64,000 nucleotides of DNA from Panorpa germanica. Lineage: Eukaryota > Arthropoda > Insecta > Mecoptera > Panorpidae. Under the pieces are notes generated by a model that saw only the letters and a program-made list of their open reading frames with translations, made no database searches and was not told the origin of the DNA. Location: assembly GCA_963678705.1 (NCBI GenBank), contig OY783217.1, positions 6,820,001 to 6,884,000 of the forward strand, read 5' to 3'. Below, in pieces: positions 12,701-22,745 of this stretch; within the stretch, counting starts at the first letter, position 1, and every line of letters starts with the position of its first letter. The translations under genes and the position numbers were made by a program.

Positions 12701-13427
12701 CACAAAAAATCATTTTAACAAGCAAAAAGCAGTTTAATAGGGAATTGAAAAATTCGTTTTCAAATGTACAGTCCCAATATTTGCTCGTCCCTCATGTACT
12801 TCGTATTTTGCATTTCGTATTACCGAGAGATAAACTTTTTCCATTGACGGTACGTCCTGTACCTCCTTAAAGATGTTTTCTCATGTGACAAAATTATAAA
12901 ACTAATTAGATTATTTTTATTAACATTTTGGAACCCCCATCTTGGATATGCCTGACTCGCACAATACAAAACAGAATTAAAAAATCGTTTATGAATAAAT
13001 GAAGAGCAAACAATAAATCTTACCTTTTAAGACCAATCGGAGGGCTTAGCACACCAACATCCCACTTGCAGACCCAAGAGCTTAGCATAGCAATTATCCA
13101 AATTAAGATAGTTGAAATAATAGAAACAAAAAGTAATCCGCTAAAAATATTCACATCTTGAGAATTGATTTGCAGCTGTTGCCAATAAAGAGGGAAGAGG
13201 ATGATGACAGTGAAAGAAGAGAAGAACAAAGTTAAACCGGCTGCGATGAAGTATAATTTGGGTTTCCATTCTACAGGTTCAGAAGGTTCGGATTGTTTTT
13301 CGTTAGGACTTTTAGCGTAGTTAAATTGAATTTCATCTAAATCAGTCAGGTCTTCTAAATCGGAGCCTTGCATTAAATCCTCCTGATCCGAGTGGGTTGG
13401 AGTTGAGTCGCCATCTTGATCCGTCAT
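771..13427 (-). CDS. Multi-pass membrane protein, seven coding exons, possible DMT-type transporter
   Basis: I assembled this gene by hand. Coding exons, in transcription order, are 13427-13024, 4206-4061, 3739-3548, 3186-3125, 3023-2805, 1648-1123 and 910-771. Every junction has GT/AG borders and the phases agree throughout (2,1,1,0,0,1), giving 1689 nt and 562 residues ending in TAA. The ATG lies directly behind an acceptor-like tract (ttattccag), so a 5' UTR exon probably lies further upstream. Residues 1-56 are acidic and cytosolic-looking. Hydrophobic segments fall near 57-83, 94-117, 136-154, 164-181, 191-210, 241-262, 312-335, 461-483, 487-511 and 525-548. The loop at about 340-460 has three N-X-T sequons (N350, N378, N387), which suggests it faces outside or a lumen. 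Ten segments and a C-terminal helix of the type GELICSLLGLPLVVLG resemble DMT-superfamily carriers. That family call is inference; the gene structure is firm. Intron 1 is about 8.8 kb and rich in transposon remnants. Confidence 0.88.
1845..2395 (+). mobile_element. LINE 3' end, decayed C-terminal ORF
   Basis: Lies in intron 5 of the membrane-protein gene, in antisense. Reading from about 1898 gives MKRIARFRLGNE, then NRYW and a CxxC pair (CRVC). This matches the C-terminal tail seen after the reverse transcriptase in many insect non-LTR elements of the type RFRLGNE...RYW...CR.C. The frame breaks near 2000. An A/T-rich 3' UTR follows and ends in a distinctive string (gtaaagccgaaaggcacac, about 2344), which recurs in inverted orientation near 40786. 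Only the 3' part is present, as expected for 5'-truncated LINE insertions. Confidence 0.6.
2487..2757. mobile_element. MITE-like element, CCGCTAAACAC family, copy 1
   Basis: The left end reads ccgctaaacac and the right end is its near-perfect inverse (gtatttagcgg). The 271 bp in between is AT-rich and non-coding. A second copy with the same internal order is at about 55762-56176. It lies in intron 5, about 50 bp beyond the donor of exon 5. No transposase is visible, so it would be a non-autonomous DNA transposon. Confidence 0.6.
6321..6569 (+). mobile_element. MITE-like element, CAGTAAACATTT family, copy 1
   Basis: About 250 bp bounded by inverted ends (agtaaacattttggag at left, accaaattgtttactg at right). 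The interior is shared with copies at 18539, 39220 and 58464, including the strings cggctacagatg and gaaatagtgatagaaacg. No coding capacity. Confidence 0.65.
7545..7612 (+). promoter_or_regulatory. TATA-containing module, copy 1
   Basis: Shares about 65 bp with the module at 8221-8285: actagcggtatctgt, then cgTATAAATgtgtt (TATA at 7576), then cgccagcattt. No ATG plus donor follows at the matching distance, so this copy looks like the inactive or ancestral half of a local duplication. Confidence 0.3.
8221..8360 (+). promoter_or_regulatory. TATA module followed by a mini first exon (ATG + donor)
   Basis: A consensus TATAAAT at 8257-8263 is followed about 85 bp later by an ATG at 8346. Five codons (MAPSC) then run directly into a strong donor, gtaagt, at 8361. 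Many insect secreted-protein and cuticle genes have a TATA promoter and a very short first coding exon, so this could start a gene on the strand opposite the host gene. I found no convincing second exon downstream. Inference only. Confidence 0.3.
8700..8810 (+). repeat. Dispersed repeat shared with 47130-47240
   Basis: The strings caagtcttgattttt and ctaaatgacatttagag occur here, and in slightly altered form near 47130-47240, in the same order and spacing. Family unknown. Confidence 0.4.
8995..9125 (+). repeat. Fragment related to the right half of the TGGGCTTG element
   Basis: Resembles the interior of the elements at 9689 and 13872: a run meaning 'tta-ata-tct-cct', then a ctattaaaaaataattg tract and a tatcaatatatggtaca tract in the same order. 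It lacks the terminal repeats. Confidence 0.4.
9689..10187. mobile_element. Non-autonomous DNA element, TGGGCTTG family, copy 1
   Basis: The left end (tgggcttgagtactcat) and the right end (ataggacacaagccca) are inverted copies of each other. The 499 bp is non-coding and is matched by a longer copy at 13872-14566. Confidence 0.6.
10905..11022 (+). mobile_element. tRNA-derived SINE, partial
   Basis: Contains gagcattgat, a B-box-like ggattcgag, the body string atattttctgggtt, and ttaaattgattatgtacat leading to ttattaggcag. All of these recur in the copies at 31608, 32362, 60752, 61042 and 62312. The poly-A tail part is missing here. Confidence 0.55.
11966..11990. repeat. TA microsatellite
   Basis: A short uninterrupted run of alternating T and A. 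Confidence 0.85.
12121..12871. mobile_element. TTAA-bounded non-autonomous DNA transposon, perfect 20 bp ends
   Basis: The 751 bp element opens with tttaaggaggtacaggacgt and closes with the exact inverse. TTAA stands at both edges, so the target duplication may be TTAA as in piggyBac-type elements, with inner ends GGAGGTACAGGACGT. These do not start with the CCC usual for piggyBac, so the superfamily is open. No open frame of note. The perfect ends point to a fairly recent insertion in intron 1 of the membrane-protein gene. Confidence 0.75.
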
Positions 13428-13587
13428 CTGGAATAAGGAAATGTTATTAATTAAAAAATTTAAGTACGGAGTAAGATTTTATTGAAATAAATTGAAATTA
13501 ATGGGCAATAACCAACCGCAATAAAGTTGATTTATTCGTTCCCTTAATCTGGTTGAAAGGAGCTATGGTCTTACAAGAAATCTTTGC

Positions 13588-13613
13588 AGCTATATATACG
13601 AGTATATATAGCT
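13588..13613. repeat. Perfect 11 bp palindrome with 4 nt spacer
   Basis: agctatatata and its exact inverse are separated by cgag, about 160 bp upstream of the first coding exon of the membrane-protein gene. It could form a cruciform or act as a TATA-rich promoter part; nothing shows which. Confidence 0.6.
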
Positions 13614-13871
13614 TTTCGTTTTGCTGTAAATGCATTAGCCAATGTAAAATAATGCATTTCATCATTGAAATAAATTACCAAGAAAGATACCAACTTTATA
13701 ACACTCTCACACTGAAAGCAACTACATCAGACATCTGACCTTTTTACTATGGACTTTACGAGGGCACTTAGGTGACCCCGAACTTAAAATATATGAACCG
13801 CTGAAGTATCGATTCGTATCGAATAAAAAAAATGGAACAGAAGAAATATTTATATGAAGATTATGTGTAAA

Positions 13872-14566
13872 TTGGCTTGTGTACTCATTTTTTAGTCGTC
13901 GATTTTTCAATTGTTGATTGAAATTGATGTTAATAAATGTGTATTGGCGTGTCTATTTTATTAAATATCTAAATATTGACGGAGATATAGGAATTAAAAA
14001 ATTGAATTGTAGTTTTAGCTCTACAAATGGTCGGCCATTTGTATGACGTGAAATGCATTGTATACGTCAATTATTTGTTGATTAGGTCAGTGCTGTGGTA
14101 ATGTTTTGTAGCTGTTGGTAGTCGAAATAATCAAGTCAAGTCAAAGAATAATAAGTTTTTATTTTATTTAACCCTGTTACGGCAGACATAATATTGAAAT
14201 TTTATTGTTCCTTGAAATAGCTGTAAATAATATTTGATATTTAGATATATAAATACACATAGCAGAGATTTATGAGCTGTAAGGGTGGTAACCTGTAAAC
14301 TTGTCAGAGTTCTGTCAAGAATATATCTCATTTACGCTCTCTTGTATAATAGAAATAGCAACTAGCGATTGTGAGGTCACATGCATTTGGAATGTTGTAC
14401 AACGTTGAATCCTTTTAATAATTAAAGATACAAAATGACTTTTAAATGTTAATATCTCCTAACATATAAGGAATTATTAAAATATAATTGAACATTTGAG
14501 GTTCTAGTAACCTTAATATACGTATAGTACACTTTTATAGAAATTAAGACATAGGACACAAGCCCA
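13872..14566. mobile_element. Non-autonomous DNA element, TGGGCTTG family, copy 2
   Basis: The ends ttggcttgtgtactcat and ataggacacaagcccaa are inverted copies. The interior matches copy 1 (9689-10187) but carries roughly 200 bp more in the middle, so copy 1 may be an internal deletion product. It lies upstream of the membrane-protein gene. Confidence 0.6.
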
Positions 14567-15425
14567 ATAGATCACTAACTTGATTTCAAGTTATTAGAAT
14601 ATAGCAACGCTTCTCTATCCAGTTGTACCAATAGCTCATAGTCAGTATTACGCCTCCAGCAGCACGTGATCCATATTCTCCATTGATACCTTTCAATCTA
14701 TATGTATTACACTTTATTGTTTTTAAGGATGCAATAAATTTTCCTTAAACGAGCCTTAATGCCTTCATATAAATAACGCTGGTTGTGTCTAGAGTTGTAG
14801 GCTGGCGGGGTGATAGCAGGGCGCACAGGGGGTAAAGCACATAGAGTCCGGGGGTGACAAAAGTAGCACCAGCAGCTGCGAGAGGACTACAAAGGGGGTA
14901 GTTTTCTAAATATTTGTCAAGCCAAGCGAGATGTATAAGTTTTTATTACTATGGGGTCAGTCATTATATACAGTTACTTTTTATACACTTTTTTTTATTT
15001 ACTTTTTGTTAAATTTGTGTGAATACAAGAGATAATATTACTGTTTTTATGTTTTACTTTTATAGCAATATTTTATGAGTTTCGGGGTTTGTTATTAAGT
15101 TTATGGTTATATCACAAAGTGACATAATATTTACCTTCCACGTTCTGTTTATTTTTTAATCACGTGGGCGAGATTGGTAATAACAAATATGTGTAGGGAA
15201 CGTTTATCATTGATCCAAACTGTAATCGATAACATGAAACATATTTGTAGTTTGTATTTTCTATGTCTGAACATAGTTTGTGTATTATCAGTACGAGGGC
15301 AGTCTGCAGAGTTTCCAGATTTAACAAGAAGATGATATTAACCGTCAAAAATACTCTAGTTGGTCATGCGTTGAAAGGTAAGCTAGAAAATATCAACTTT
15401 TATCAGTTGTAGTGTTTCTGTAAAG
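14567..15425. other. No gene recognised
   Basis: Includes a G-rich patch (14800-14900, several short G runs and agcagctgcgag). I see no intact frame or repeat partner for it in the window. Confidence 0.4.
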
Positions 15426-15702
15426 ATGGAAAAACTAGAATATCGAAGTCATTAAATCTTTGCATTTGGATACGTTTATACAAATTATTGCTGAGATGGA
15501 TGCTGTGGTTTTTCAAATGGTTCCCGACCGAACCAACGTATTTGTCATATATTGGCTGAAGATATGGAAGACTTGATTAACCAGATCTGCCCCCCAGCGA
15601 ATGAAGAGGTCTGCACGGATTTGGGTATTTGGACGGATTAAAAAGATGGGAGCATCGCTAGAAAATTATATAGCATTACAAGGTGAAGATGTTGAGAAAT
15701 GA
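15426..15702 (+). pseudogene. Internally deleted mariner transposase relic
   Basis: The 5' part reads MEKLEYR, then IKSLHLDTF...EMDAV, which fits the amino-terminal helix-turn-helix start of mariner transposases. The last part reads MKRSARIW, then ALQGEDVEK and a TGA, which fits the (SK)V(S/C)ARWVPR region fused to the family's usual ...GDYVEK C-terminus. At about 92 codons against about 345 for a full transposase, most of the catalytic core is missing and the pieces are in different frames. The element's terminal repeats were not found. It is on the plus strand with no host gene around it. Confidence 0.6.
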
Positions 15703-17075
15703 ATCTAAATCTGCTAAAGAAAAAACTTGTTTATGTATTATAAGAATATAATATCGTAATTTTTTGTAGCTATAATATTCTGGGCTATGAACTTGTGACA
15801 TTTTTGACAGTTCATTTCGCAAGTAGCTATATTCATGTTGGTTCTTGTCTGGTCAGATATTTTCTGCTCTGTTTCACATTGTGAAATAAACAACATATTA
15901 CTTCAAAATAGTCTACTCAGTGATTCTTTCGTATTCGAAGAAATTCAATACATGCTTTAATTAAGGTTTTGCTAACTTATGTAATAGGTATACTTATATA
16001 TTTTCTATTTCCATTAGCTTGTTAGACTATCTTATTCAACTAACTCTGAAAGAAAGTTCCAACGTAATAAACCTCATTAAAAGAAAGTTTAGTGTTCTGT
16101 AACGTCAGCAATAAGAATAAATAATTTGAATGGCTTGTTTATGTAACGTTAAAATAACAGAATTAAACAAGTTAAGACCTGTTAAGGGTTTTAATTTTAT
16201 TGTAATGTTCCAGCCACAAATAAATAAAGTATAGTATATAGGAGTATTGCTATAAAGTAACATCTTTTTATTCTGCGTTAATTAGAGCTGTATTTCAAAT
16301 TGTACAGCAATTACGATAAATAGCAAGTTTGACGCAAAAACTACAAGATCTTATTCTAACCGAAACTTTATTTGGAATGAAACGAATATTATTGTAAAAT
16401 AATATACCTTCAAGTATTTTTTGAAAATTCTAAGTAGGTCAATTTTCTTACCATTCTGAAATATAGCTGCAACCAAGTATCAACCAAGGTTTATAATATT
16501 GAAAAATACGACCACGAATATATTACAGAATTATTTACATGAATTATCGTGTTTTTGTTGCTGTTTAAAGAATACATATATTTTTAACGTAATTAACAAT
16601 ATATAATTTAGTACAATGGACCTCCATTTTGTTAACTTTACATTTTATTTGTTCACTGAATAATTCATTTGTAAGTCTAATTAAAATATAAAAGGTCAAT
16701 ATTTATTTTGCAACATTAAACAAAATTAAAACTTTTCTTTGAGAGAAAAGTAGAAAAATTATAGTCTGCATAAAATCTCGTGAAAGACGTATGCTAATTT
16801 GAATAACAAAGCGAAAATAATTGTTGAGAAATTGTATGAAATGTACAGAGCTTGCGAGTCTTTTTAAAACAAAAAGCCATTCCATCAACAAAACCTACTT
16901 TCTCAGTCTCTGGTGCGTGCACTTTTTTGGTGCGTTTATTTATATTAATTCTTACCTCGAGTTCACAAGGAGCGATTTACATTTGATTTGAGTAGGACAA
17001 TGTATTATATGCATCTCGCTTACACGTATGTGACGAACGCGTATAAATTGCCCCTAAAAAAACGCAGGATTAGAA
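15703..17075. other. AT-rich, no gene recognised
   Basis: No splice-consistent coding signal. A short open frame on the minus strand (16703-16891) has no coding character. Confidence 0.4.
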
Positions 17076-17676
17076 GCCATCCATAAATTATGTCACACGT
17101 CACGTAAATTACGTCACAATTTTTAACAATGGGGAGAAAGGGATCCGAAATTATGACATCCGAAGAATAGTGCAAGTTTATAAAAAGTCCAAATCACGAT
17201 AGTTCGGCGGTGACTTATATTTAAAAGAGGTTATAAGAGCGGTATAAATCTATAATACGATAATGAATTTTGTCTTATTTATTTCCATATACATTGTAGA
17301 AAAATAAGTGAGTCAGTGCTATTTCGTTATATCGGCAGTTTATACCCCACAACTTGTTTTAAGTATGAGTCGCCGCCGAACTCTCGTAATTTTAACTATA
17401 CCTTCAAAAATACTATGAAATATCAAAAAAATTGTATTAATTAGTAAGTTAAAGAGAAATGTAAAAAAAGTATTTTCCTGAAAAAGGTGTAAATTTCGTG
17501 TAAGTGTTAAAAGAGGTCATTTATTTTAGAAACTATAAAATATTGCAAAAAAATGTATTAATTGAAATGTGTGACTTCACACCAGGCGGGGAGGGGGCGT
17601 CCGCAAAATGTGACAAGGACAGGGAGCTGAATGGTCACAATAGCATAAAAGTAGTGTGACGTAATTTATGGATGGC
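17076..17676. mobile_element. DNA transposon remnant, GCCATCCATAAATTA family, copy 1 (with nested MITE)
   Basis: Ends gccatccataaattatgtc and its inverse (gacgtaatttatggatggc) form 23 bp terminal inverted repeats. The 601 bp contains a second, different inverted-repeat element at 17190-17394, which must have inserted later. Partners are at 25268-25563 and 34541. No transposase. Confidence 0.7.
17190..17394. mobile_element. MITE-like element, CAAATTACG family, nested copy
   Basis: Ends caaatcacgatagttcggcg and cgccgaactctcgtaattt are near-perfect inverses. The interior (aaaagaggttataa) is shared with the copies at 41706 and 55374. Its position inside the larger element dates it as the younger of the two. 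Confidence 0.65.
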
Positions 17677-18538
17677 CCATTAAGGACACATATTTACTAC
17701 GTTTTGAAGCAACTAAAAAACTTATTTCAATATGTTATTTTAAGTTTTCTTATAAAGTTTCAAATAGTTAAAAATTTTGAGTAATATTAAAATTATTAAA
17801 GTATTTCCATTAAAAGTTTGAACAGATGAAAAATTAAAAACCTTGCCGCTCTGTAACCACCAGTTACCGATCACTGCACTAGACTAAGATGACTCTCTTA
17901 GGGAGTATACTTACTCGACGTATATACGAGTAGTTCTTGTTTAAGAAATTTTAGATTAATATTCCATGCACGGTGTTCGTTAGATTGTACAAATAATTCG
18001 AAAATTTAAATATGTCTGACAATGAATGGAATTAGATCGCGAACTACGCAGCAAATCATTTCGGGTCGTGATAAGTAGACGCAGTGTATAACAATGGGAA
18101 ATGTGAAAATTATTTACGAAAGATAGGTTGTGCATTATAATGAATTCACATATGATATAAAATAGGTGTTCAGCAAGAAAGTTCAACATTTTCAATAGCA
18201 TATGGACAAGTCGATCAAAAGTAAACCTAAATAAAATAAATTCAGCCTTTTGTATTACAGCCAAAATTTTGAACTTCTCGAAAAATATACTGACAGTTTT
18301 CGGTATCGTTCATGAAAAATTTTGTGGTAGGATTTCAATATATTCATGGAGATTTAATAGGTCTCAATAATAGCTAGATATTACAATCTATGTGGAAGGA
18401 ACGTTTTCATTTATTTCACAGCATCATCGCTATCGCTTTTCTATATTAAATACTTCAAAGAAAGAATCGCGGTAAATATTTCTTATATCATCTTTCATAG
18501 GTCGAAAAACCTTTAACTATTAAAAAGCAATGCTTTAT

Positions 18539-18790
18539 CAATTTGGTGAAGTGTCCTATTTTGTGACGTTTCTATCACTATTTCACTTCAATTATAGTTC
18601 GCATCAACTTTATCTTCATTTGTATTCCGACAGGTGGAGTGGTTCCGTCATCTGTAGCCGATAAAACAGACATTTCATATGAACGATTGTGAGAAACTGA
18701 ACTATAAATGAACTCTTTCATGACAAAAAAATCATACGCATCTCCAATATGATGGCAAAGTGACTCCAAAGTGCTCCAAAATGTTTACTG
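18539..18790 (-). mobile_element. MITE-like element, CAGTAAACATTT family, copy 2
   Basis: Inverse of the element at 6321. The right end ctccaaaatgtttactg is intact; the left end begins at tttggtgaagtg and has lost the outer few bases. Confidence 0.6.
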
Positions 18791-19982
18791 CGATTTTTAC
18801 ATTGATTTGAAAATAAAATTAATGTAATTCGTAAACTAATGATCTGCATGTAGCGAAATTTTTACACATATCGTTTGAAGATTAGTACTATCTAAAAATC
18901 AATGCTGTATTTGAATATATCAATAGGTGCGCCATCTATATGTCATACTACGAACTTATTGAGTAATGTAATAAGTACTGCTATATAAGAACTATATTTA
19001 AACAGAATATTATTTAAAACTGGTATATTTCCATTGCTGGGTCCTATCACCGCATAAAAATATCTTTAGTTATAGTTATATCTTTCGCAAAATAAAGTTA
19101 CCATATTAACAAATATACGCAGTAATAAAATAACACTTCGTTGAGTCGTATATCGTATTTTATTTGTATGTCAGTTCGTACTCGGTCGGTCCTATCTGCT
19201 ATCTTCGCGTAGTTTTCTGTGCGTAATGTCCGTTAGAAATGTCATATTACCTCCTGGGTTAACTTAGCATTGTTATTATGGTCCAAGCCACAAATTTACC
19301 GCTTTAACCCTTTTTTACATTTATAATTGATGCAAACTAGGTCTTGCTGACCACAGAAACACCCTCGGTGCCAGAGCCGTATTCAAATAAAAGACACAGA
19401 TAGGTATCAGTAATTACAACGTTTTAGTTTTAACTTGCTTTTTGATAAAATACGAGTGAATTTCATTCAATTATCATTTACTTCTTAAAGAGAGTGTTGC
19501 ACTTTTTCGTGCAGTTTGTCTGCATTTTCGACACCGTTAAGTATTCCGTTTTATATATAAAAACACATTTCGACCTTTAAATGTTATCCTGTTATATTGT
19601 GGTAGTAAGTTGTTGGAATTTTCTACACTTCTCTATCGATCACTTTGTCATTATTGGTACTCAATTTTTAAAATGAACAAATTACTGAGACTGAAACTGT
19701 AAAATACAGCGTAACATTTTACGGTGTTGAATACGGCAATTAATTCGTATTGATGCTCCTGTAATCTGAGCTACTCTGAGGTCGGGTTTTGAAGCTTAGT
19801 TCTAAGTAAATGCTTTTTGTAACATTTTTTACATGCTTTTCTTAGCACTTTTCGAGTGATTTTCAAATGTTGTGTTGTATTGTACATATATCTTGCAATA
19901 CTGATACAGCTAATTAATTCTCTGTTTTCTTAATTTTATATATGTATATGTATTTTATTTTCTTCTACATTATCTAAGGTAA
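18791..19982. other. AT-rich, no gene recognised
   Basis: No frame or repeat that I can support. Confidence 0.4.
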
Positions 19983-20285
19983 TAAATTTTAACAATCTAA
20001 TTCAATTCATTTCTTTCTATTAAAAACAATCTCTCCTTTATTTTCCTTTCCTCTACTCTTTCTGCTTACTTCCGCCATCCATACTGTTCCTTCTAAGTCT
20101 TTTATACTCTACAAACTATTACGTTCCATCTCTCTTGTCTTTATTTTCCCTTCCTAAACTCATTTATCTAATTTATTATCTTGTTCCTTCCTTGCAGGAT
20201 TTCTATCAGATCTACATCGCTTTCCACCTTCTTCTTACACCTACTCTCCATTTTCTTTATTATACTCTCTATGATTTTTGAGAAA
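19983..20285 (-). mobile_element. LINE 3' end fragment (same group as 1845)
   Basis: On the minus strand the purine-rich track and the peptide around SMDGGSK match the RWMAE block of the LINE remnants at 1845, 24325 and 33405. Heavily decayed. Confidence 0.4.
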
Positions 20286-20298
20286 TACTTCGCTAAGG

Positions 20299-20470
20299 CT
20301 GAGTTCACACGGCTTAGTACCGCACGTTTTTTTGCGGTATAAATCTTATCGAATAAACAGTGGTTTATACATTTTATATAGAACTATTCACACGACGTTT
20401 GTACTGCAATAAAACAAACACATAATACTGCAAAAAAACGTGTAGCACAATACCGTGTGAACCCAGGCTA
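20299..20470. mobile_element. Foldback MITE, GAGTTCACACGG ends
   Basis: The left end gctgagttcacacgg and the right end ccgtgtgaacccaggc are inverted repeats. Pairing continues imperfectly inwards (cacgtttttttgc against gcaaaaaaacgtg), so much of the 172 bp could fold into one hairpin. Confidence 0.65.
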
Positions 20471-22706
20471 GCTCTATTCTTTTTTCAAAAGAGGCCCTAT
20501 GAATTTCTTATTTAAATGTTTTTACTCTGTATCACAAAATTCAGTGCAAACTATGACTTAATGAGTTATAAAAAAATGAGTTGATATAATTATAACATTG
20601 GTGCATGTTGTTATTTAAATGCGACCCTGATAACCGTTCACTACGTTATCAACCACCCACAAAAACACACCCCGAGGCTCGAACATTCTGCCGAACATTA
20701 CTTGTACATTGTACATGTACATGGATACGTCCACCAAGGGTAATGTGGACATTCAAATGTTAACACCTTTTGCAGTGTCTTCATTAATAATGGGTTTAGC
20801 TGTGGGGTCATGTAGGTCATGAAGGTCACCCAAGTTGTATTCCCCTAACCCCTGCCTCTCCTCTGGCGAATGATAAGCTAGTGCCCCCCAAATGAAGTGG
20901 AATGATAAAAATGATACATGTACAGTAACTGCAGCTGTGTCTCTGGAATAGGGATTAACCCTGTTCTATACACTGAACTGGGTTACGTTTTTAAAGCAAT
21001 TTAGGTAATTTATAGGTATTTCTCAAATATCCGCCATCCTATAACACTGCCCTAACGATTTATATAGAACAAGTTATATTATTTTTAAGTTTTACATCAT
21101 TTTTCAAAAGTTGATATGAAATTCATAAGAATATTGGTAGAAATAAGATTGGTTCACCTAGTTTCTTATTATAGACACCTCTTCTGGAAAAAATTGGCGT
21201 AATAGGGACTGTGCGTCATGATTTTAACGCCAACTGGTGGTGAAAATATGTACTTTATGGATAATTTATTAAACTGTTATCAACTGTCATTATATGTCAT
21301 TTATTTTTCAGTATTTTCTTAACTGAATAAATTCAAATTATTTTCGTAATGTTATAACTGAAAAAAGTTTGTTGCATTGCAAGTTTGTTTGAGATTTTTA
21401 TACAGTGATGATATTTTTTTTATCGTGACATAATTATTTGCTTTTATATGTAAAATAATAAATATAGAACGAGTTAAATATTTCAATTTAAAAATGGAAT
21501 TAAAATTTGAAATGAAATTCAATTCACACACAAAAGACAGTCGTCGCTTGCGACGGGGGTAAACTCTAGTGTTTATATAAAGTATTAACATTTTTCAACA
21601 AATGTTAAGTAACTTATGGTAACAGCGGTTTACCATTACCTTGCTGAATAGAACAGGACGAAACGCTGCGAATAACAATTGTACTACATCAGGGGTGGTG
21701 AACATTTTATCAGAATTTACACTGGCTGATCTTTATTTAGAATGTAGTGCACACACGTATGTACGGCGTGTGTTCAAAAATAACTTTAACGACCTGCACC
21801 AATTATTCTGTAAAAATGTATTTTTCTGTAAGATTTTGTACCAGTTCGTTTTTGAGCTCATTATAACTCCCCCCCCCCCCCTCTTCTTGTGTCCAAACGT
21901 AGTTTTTACCATGACCACTCATCACATCACTCATTTATTTTCTAAGATGATATGTAGATAGCGTCACTATAGACAAGTCCATATGATTTTTAGATAGTTT
22001 CATCCTTCAAACAATATGTGTCAAAATTTCATAACATTCGGACCACTTGTTTAAGAGCTACAGTGGTTTTAGTAACGCTATTTTTGTAATTTTCAAAACA
22101 ATAATATAAACTGAATTTAGTGTGTTGATATAGCATTGTTTTTTAAGGGGGATAAATACCGTTGAAGCAAAGCTATAGCTTGACAAATGTTATTTAAACT
22201 CATGGAGTGATGTATTTAGTACACGTACAACAGGTTCACAATCTGTGAACCATACTTTACAAAATACAAGAGAAAATTCAACAATAGCGCAACACAATAT
22301 AACCCAGGTATTTCTGTAGTTGTACAGAACGAGTTTTCTGAAAATGTAATTTACTGTAGAACCCCTATAGATACTTTTGCTTGGAAATACTCAATTAAAA
22401 TATGTCACGTGACACAGACACCGTTGACTGGATGTTGAACTAATGGCTATACACTACCTATACTATGTGCCGACTAACTTTTGTGGAAAACAAATTCGTA
22501 ATAATGTTAACTAGAAACTGGAAAAGTGGAAAGCTAATTTACATGCAGAAACAGACTTTTACTTTTTTGTTTATTTTGAACCTAATTAAATTTATAATAA
22601 GAAAAATAATTATATACGTTTTAATTATGGAAAGGTTCGAATTAATAGGAATCAAGCGTATTTTATGGAAAATTCATATTTTACATATTTTTGTGCATAC
22701 CCCTAA

Positions 22707-22745
22707 ATCGTTTTACACGTTCTATCGAAATCCGTGTAAAACGAT
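22707..22745. repeat. Perfect 13 bp hairpin
   Basis: atcgttttacacg and its exact inverse flank a 13 nt loop, followed at once by another cgtgtaaa. The cgtgtaaa motif also occurs near 23243. This could be the tip of an inverted-repeat element whose outer border I cannot place. Confidence 0.55.

Larger units (their letters stand above)
4207..13023. other. Large first coding intron of the membrane-protein gene
   Basis: About 8.8 kb between coding exons 1 and 2. It holds a CAGTAAACA-type MITE, a duplicated TATA module, a TGGGCTTG-type element with a fragment of a relative, a SINE piece, a TA microsatellite and a TTAA-bounded element with perfect 20 bp ends, all listed separately. The rest (4.2-6.3, 6.6-7.5, 10.2-12.1 kb) is AT-rich sequence in which I see nothing specific. 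A signal-peptide-like frame at 4784-4984 is not needed to join the exons. Confidence 0.6.

Noticed and set aside
20040-20280. Pyrimidine-rich run as a long splice-acceptor region
   Set aside because: Its inverse matches the purine-rich 3' part of the LINE remnants, which explains the bias.
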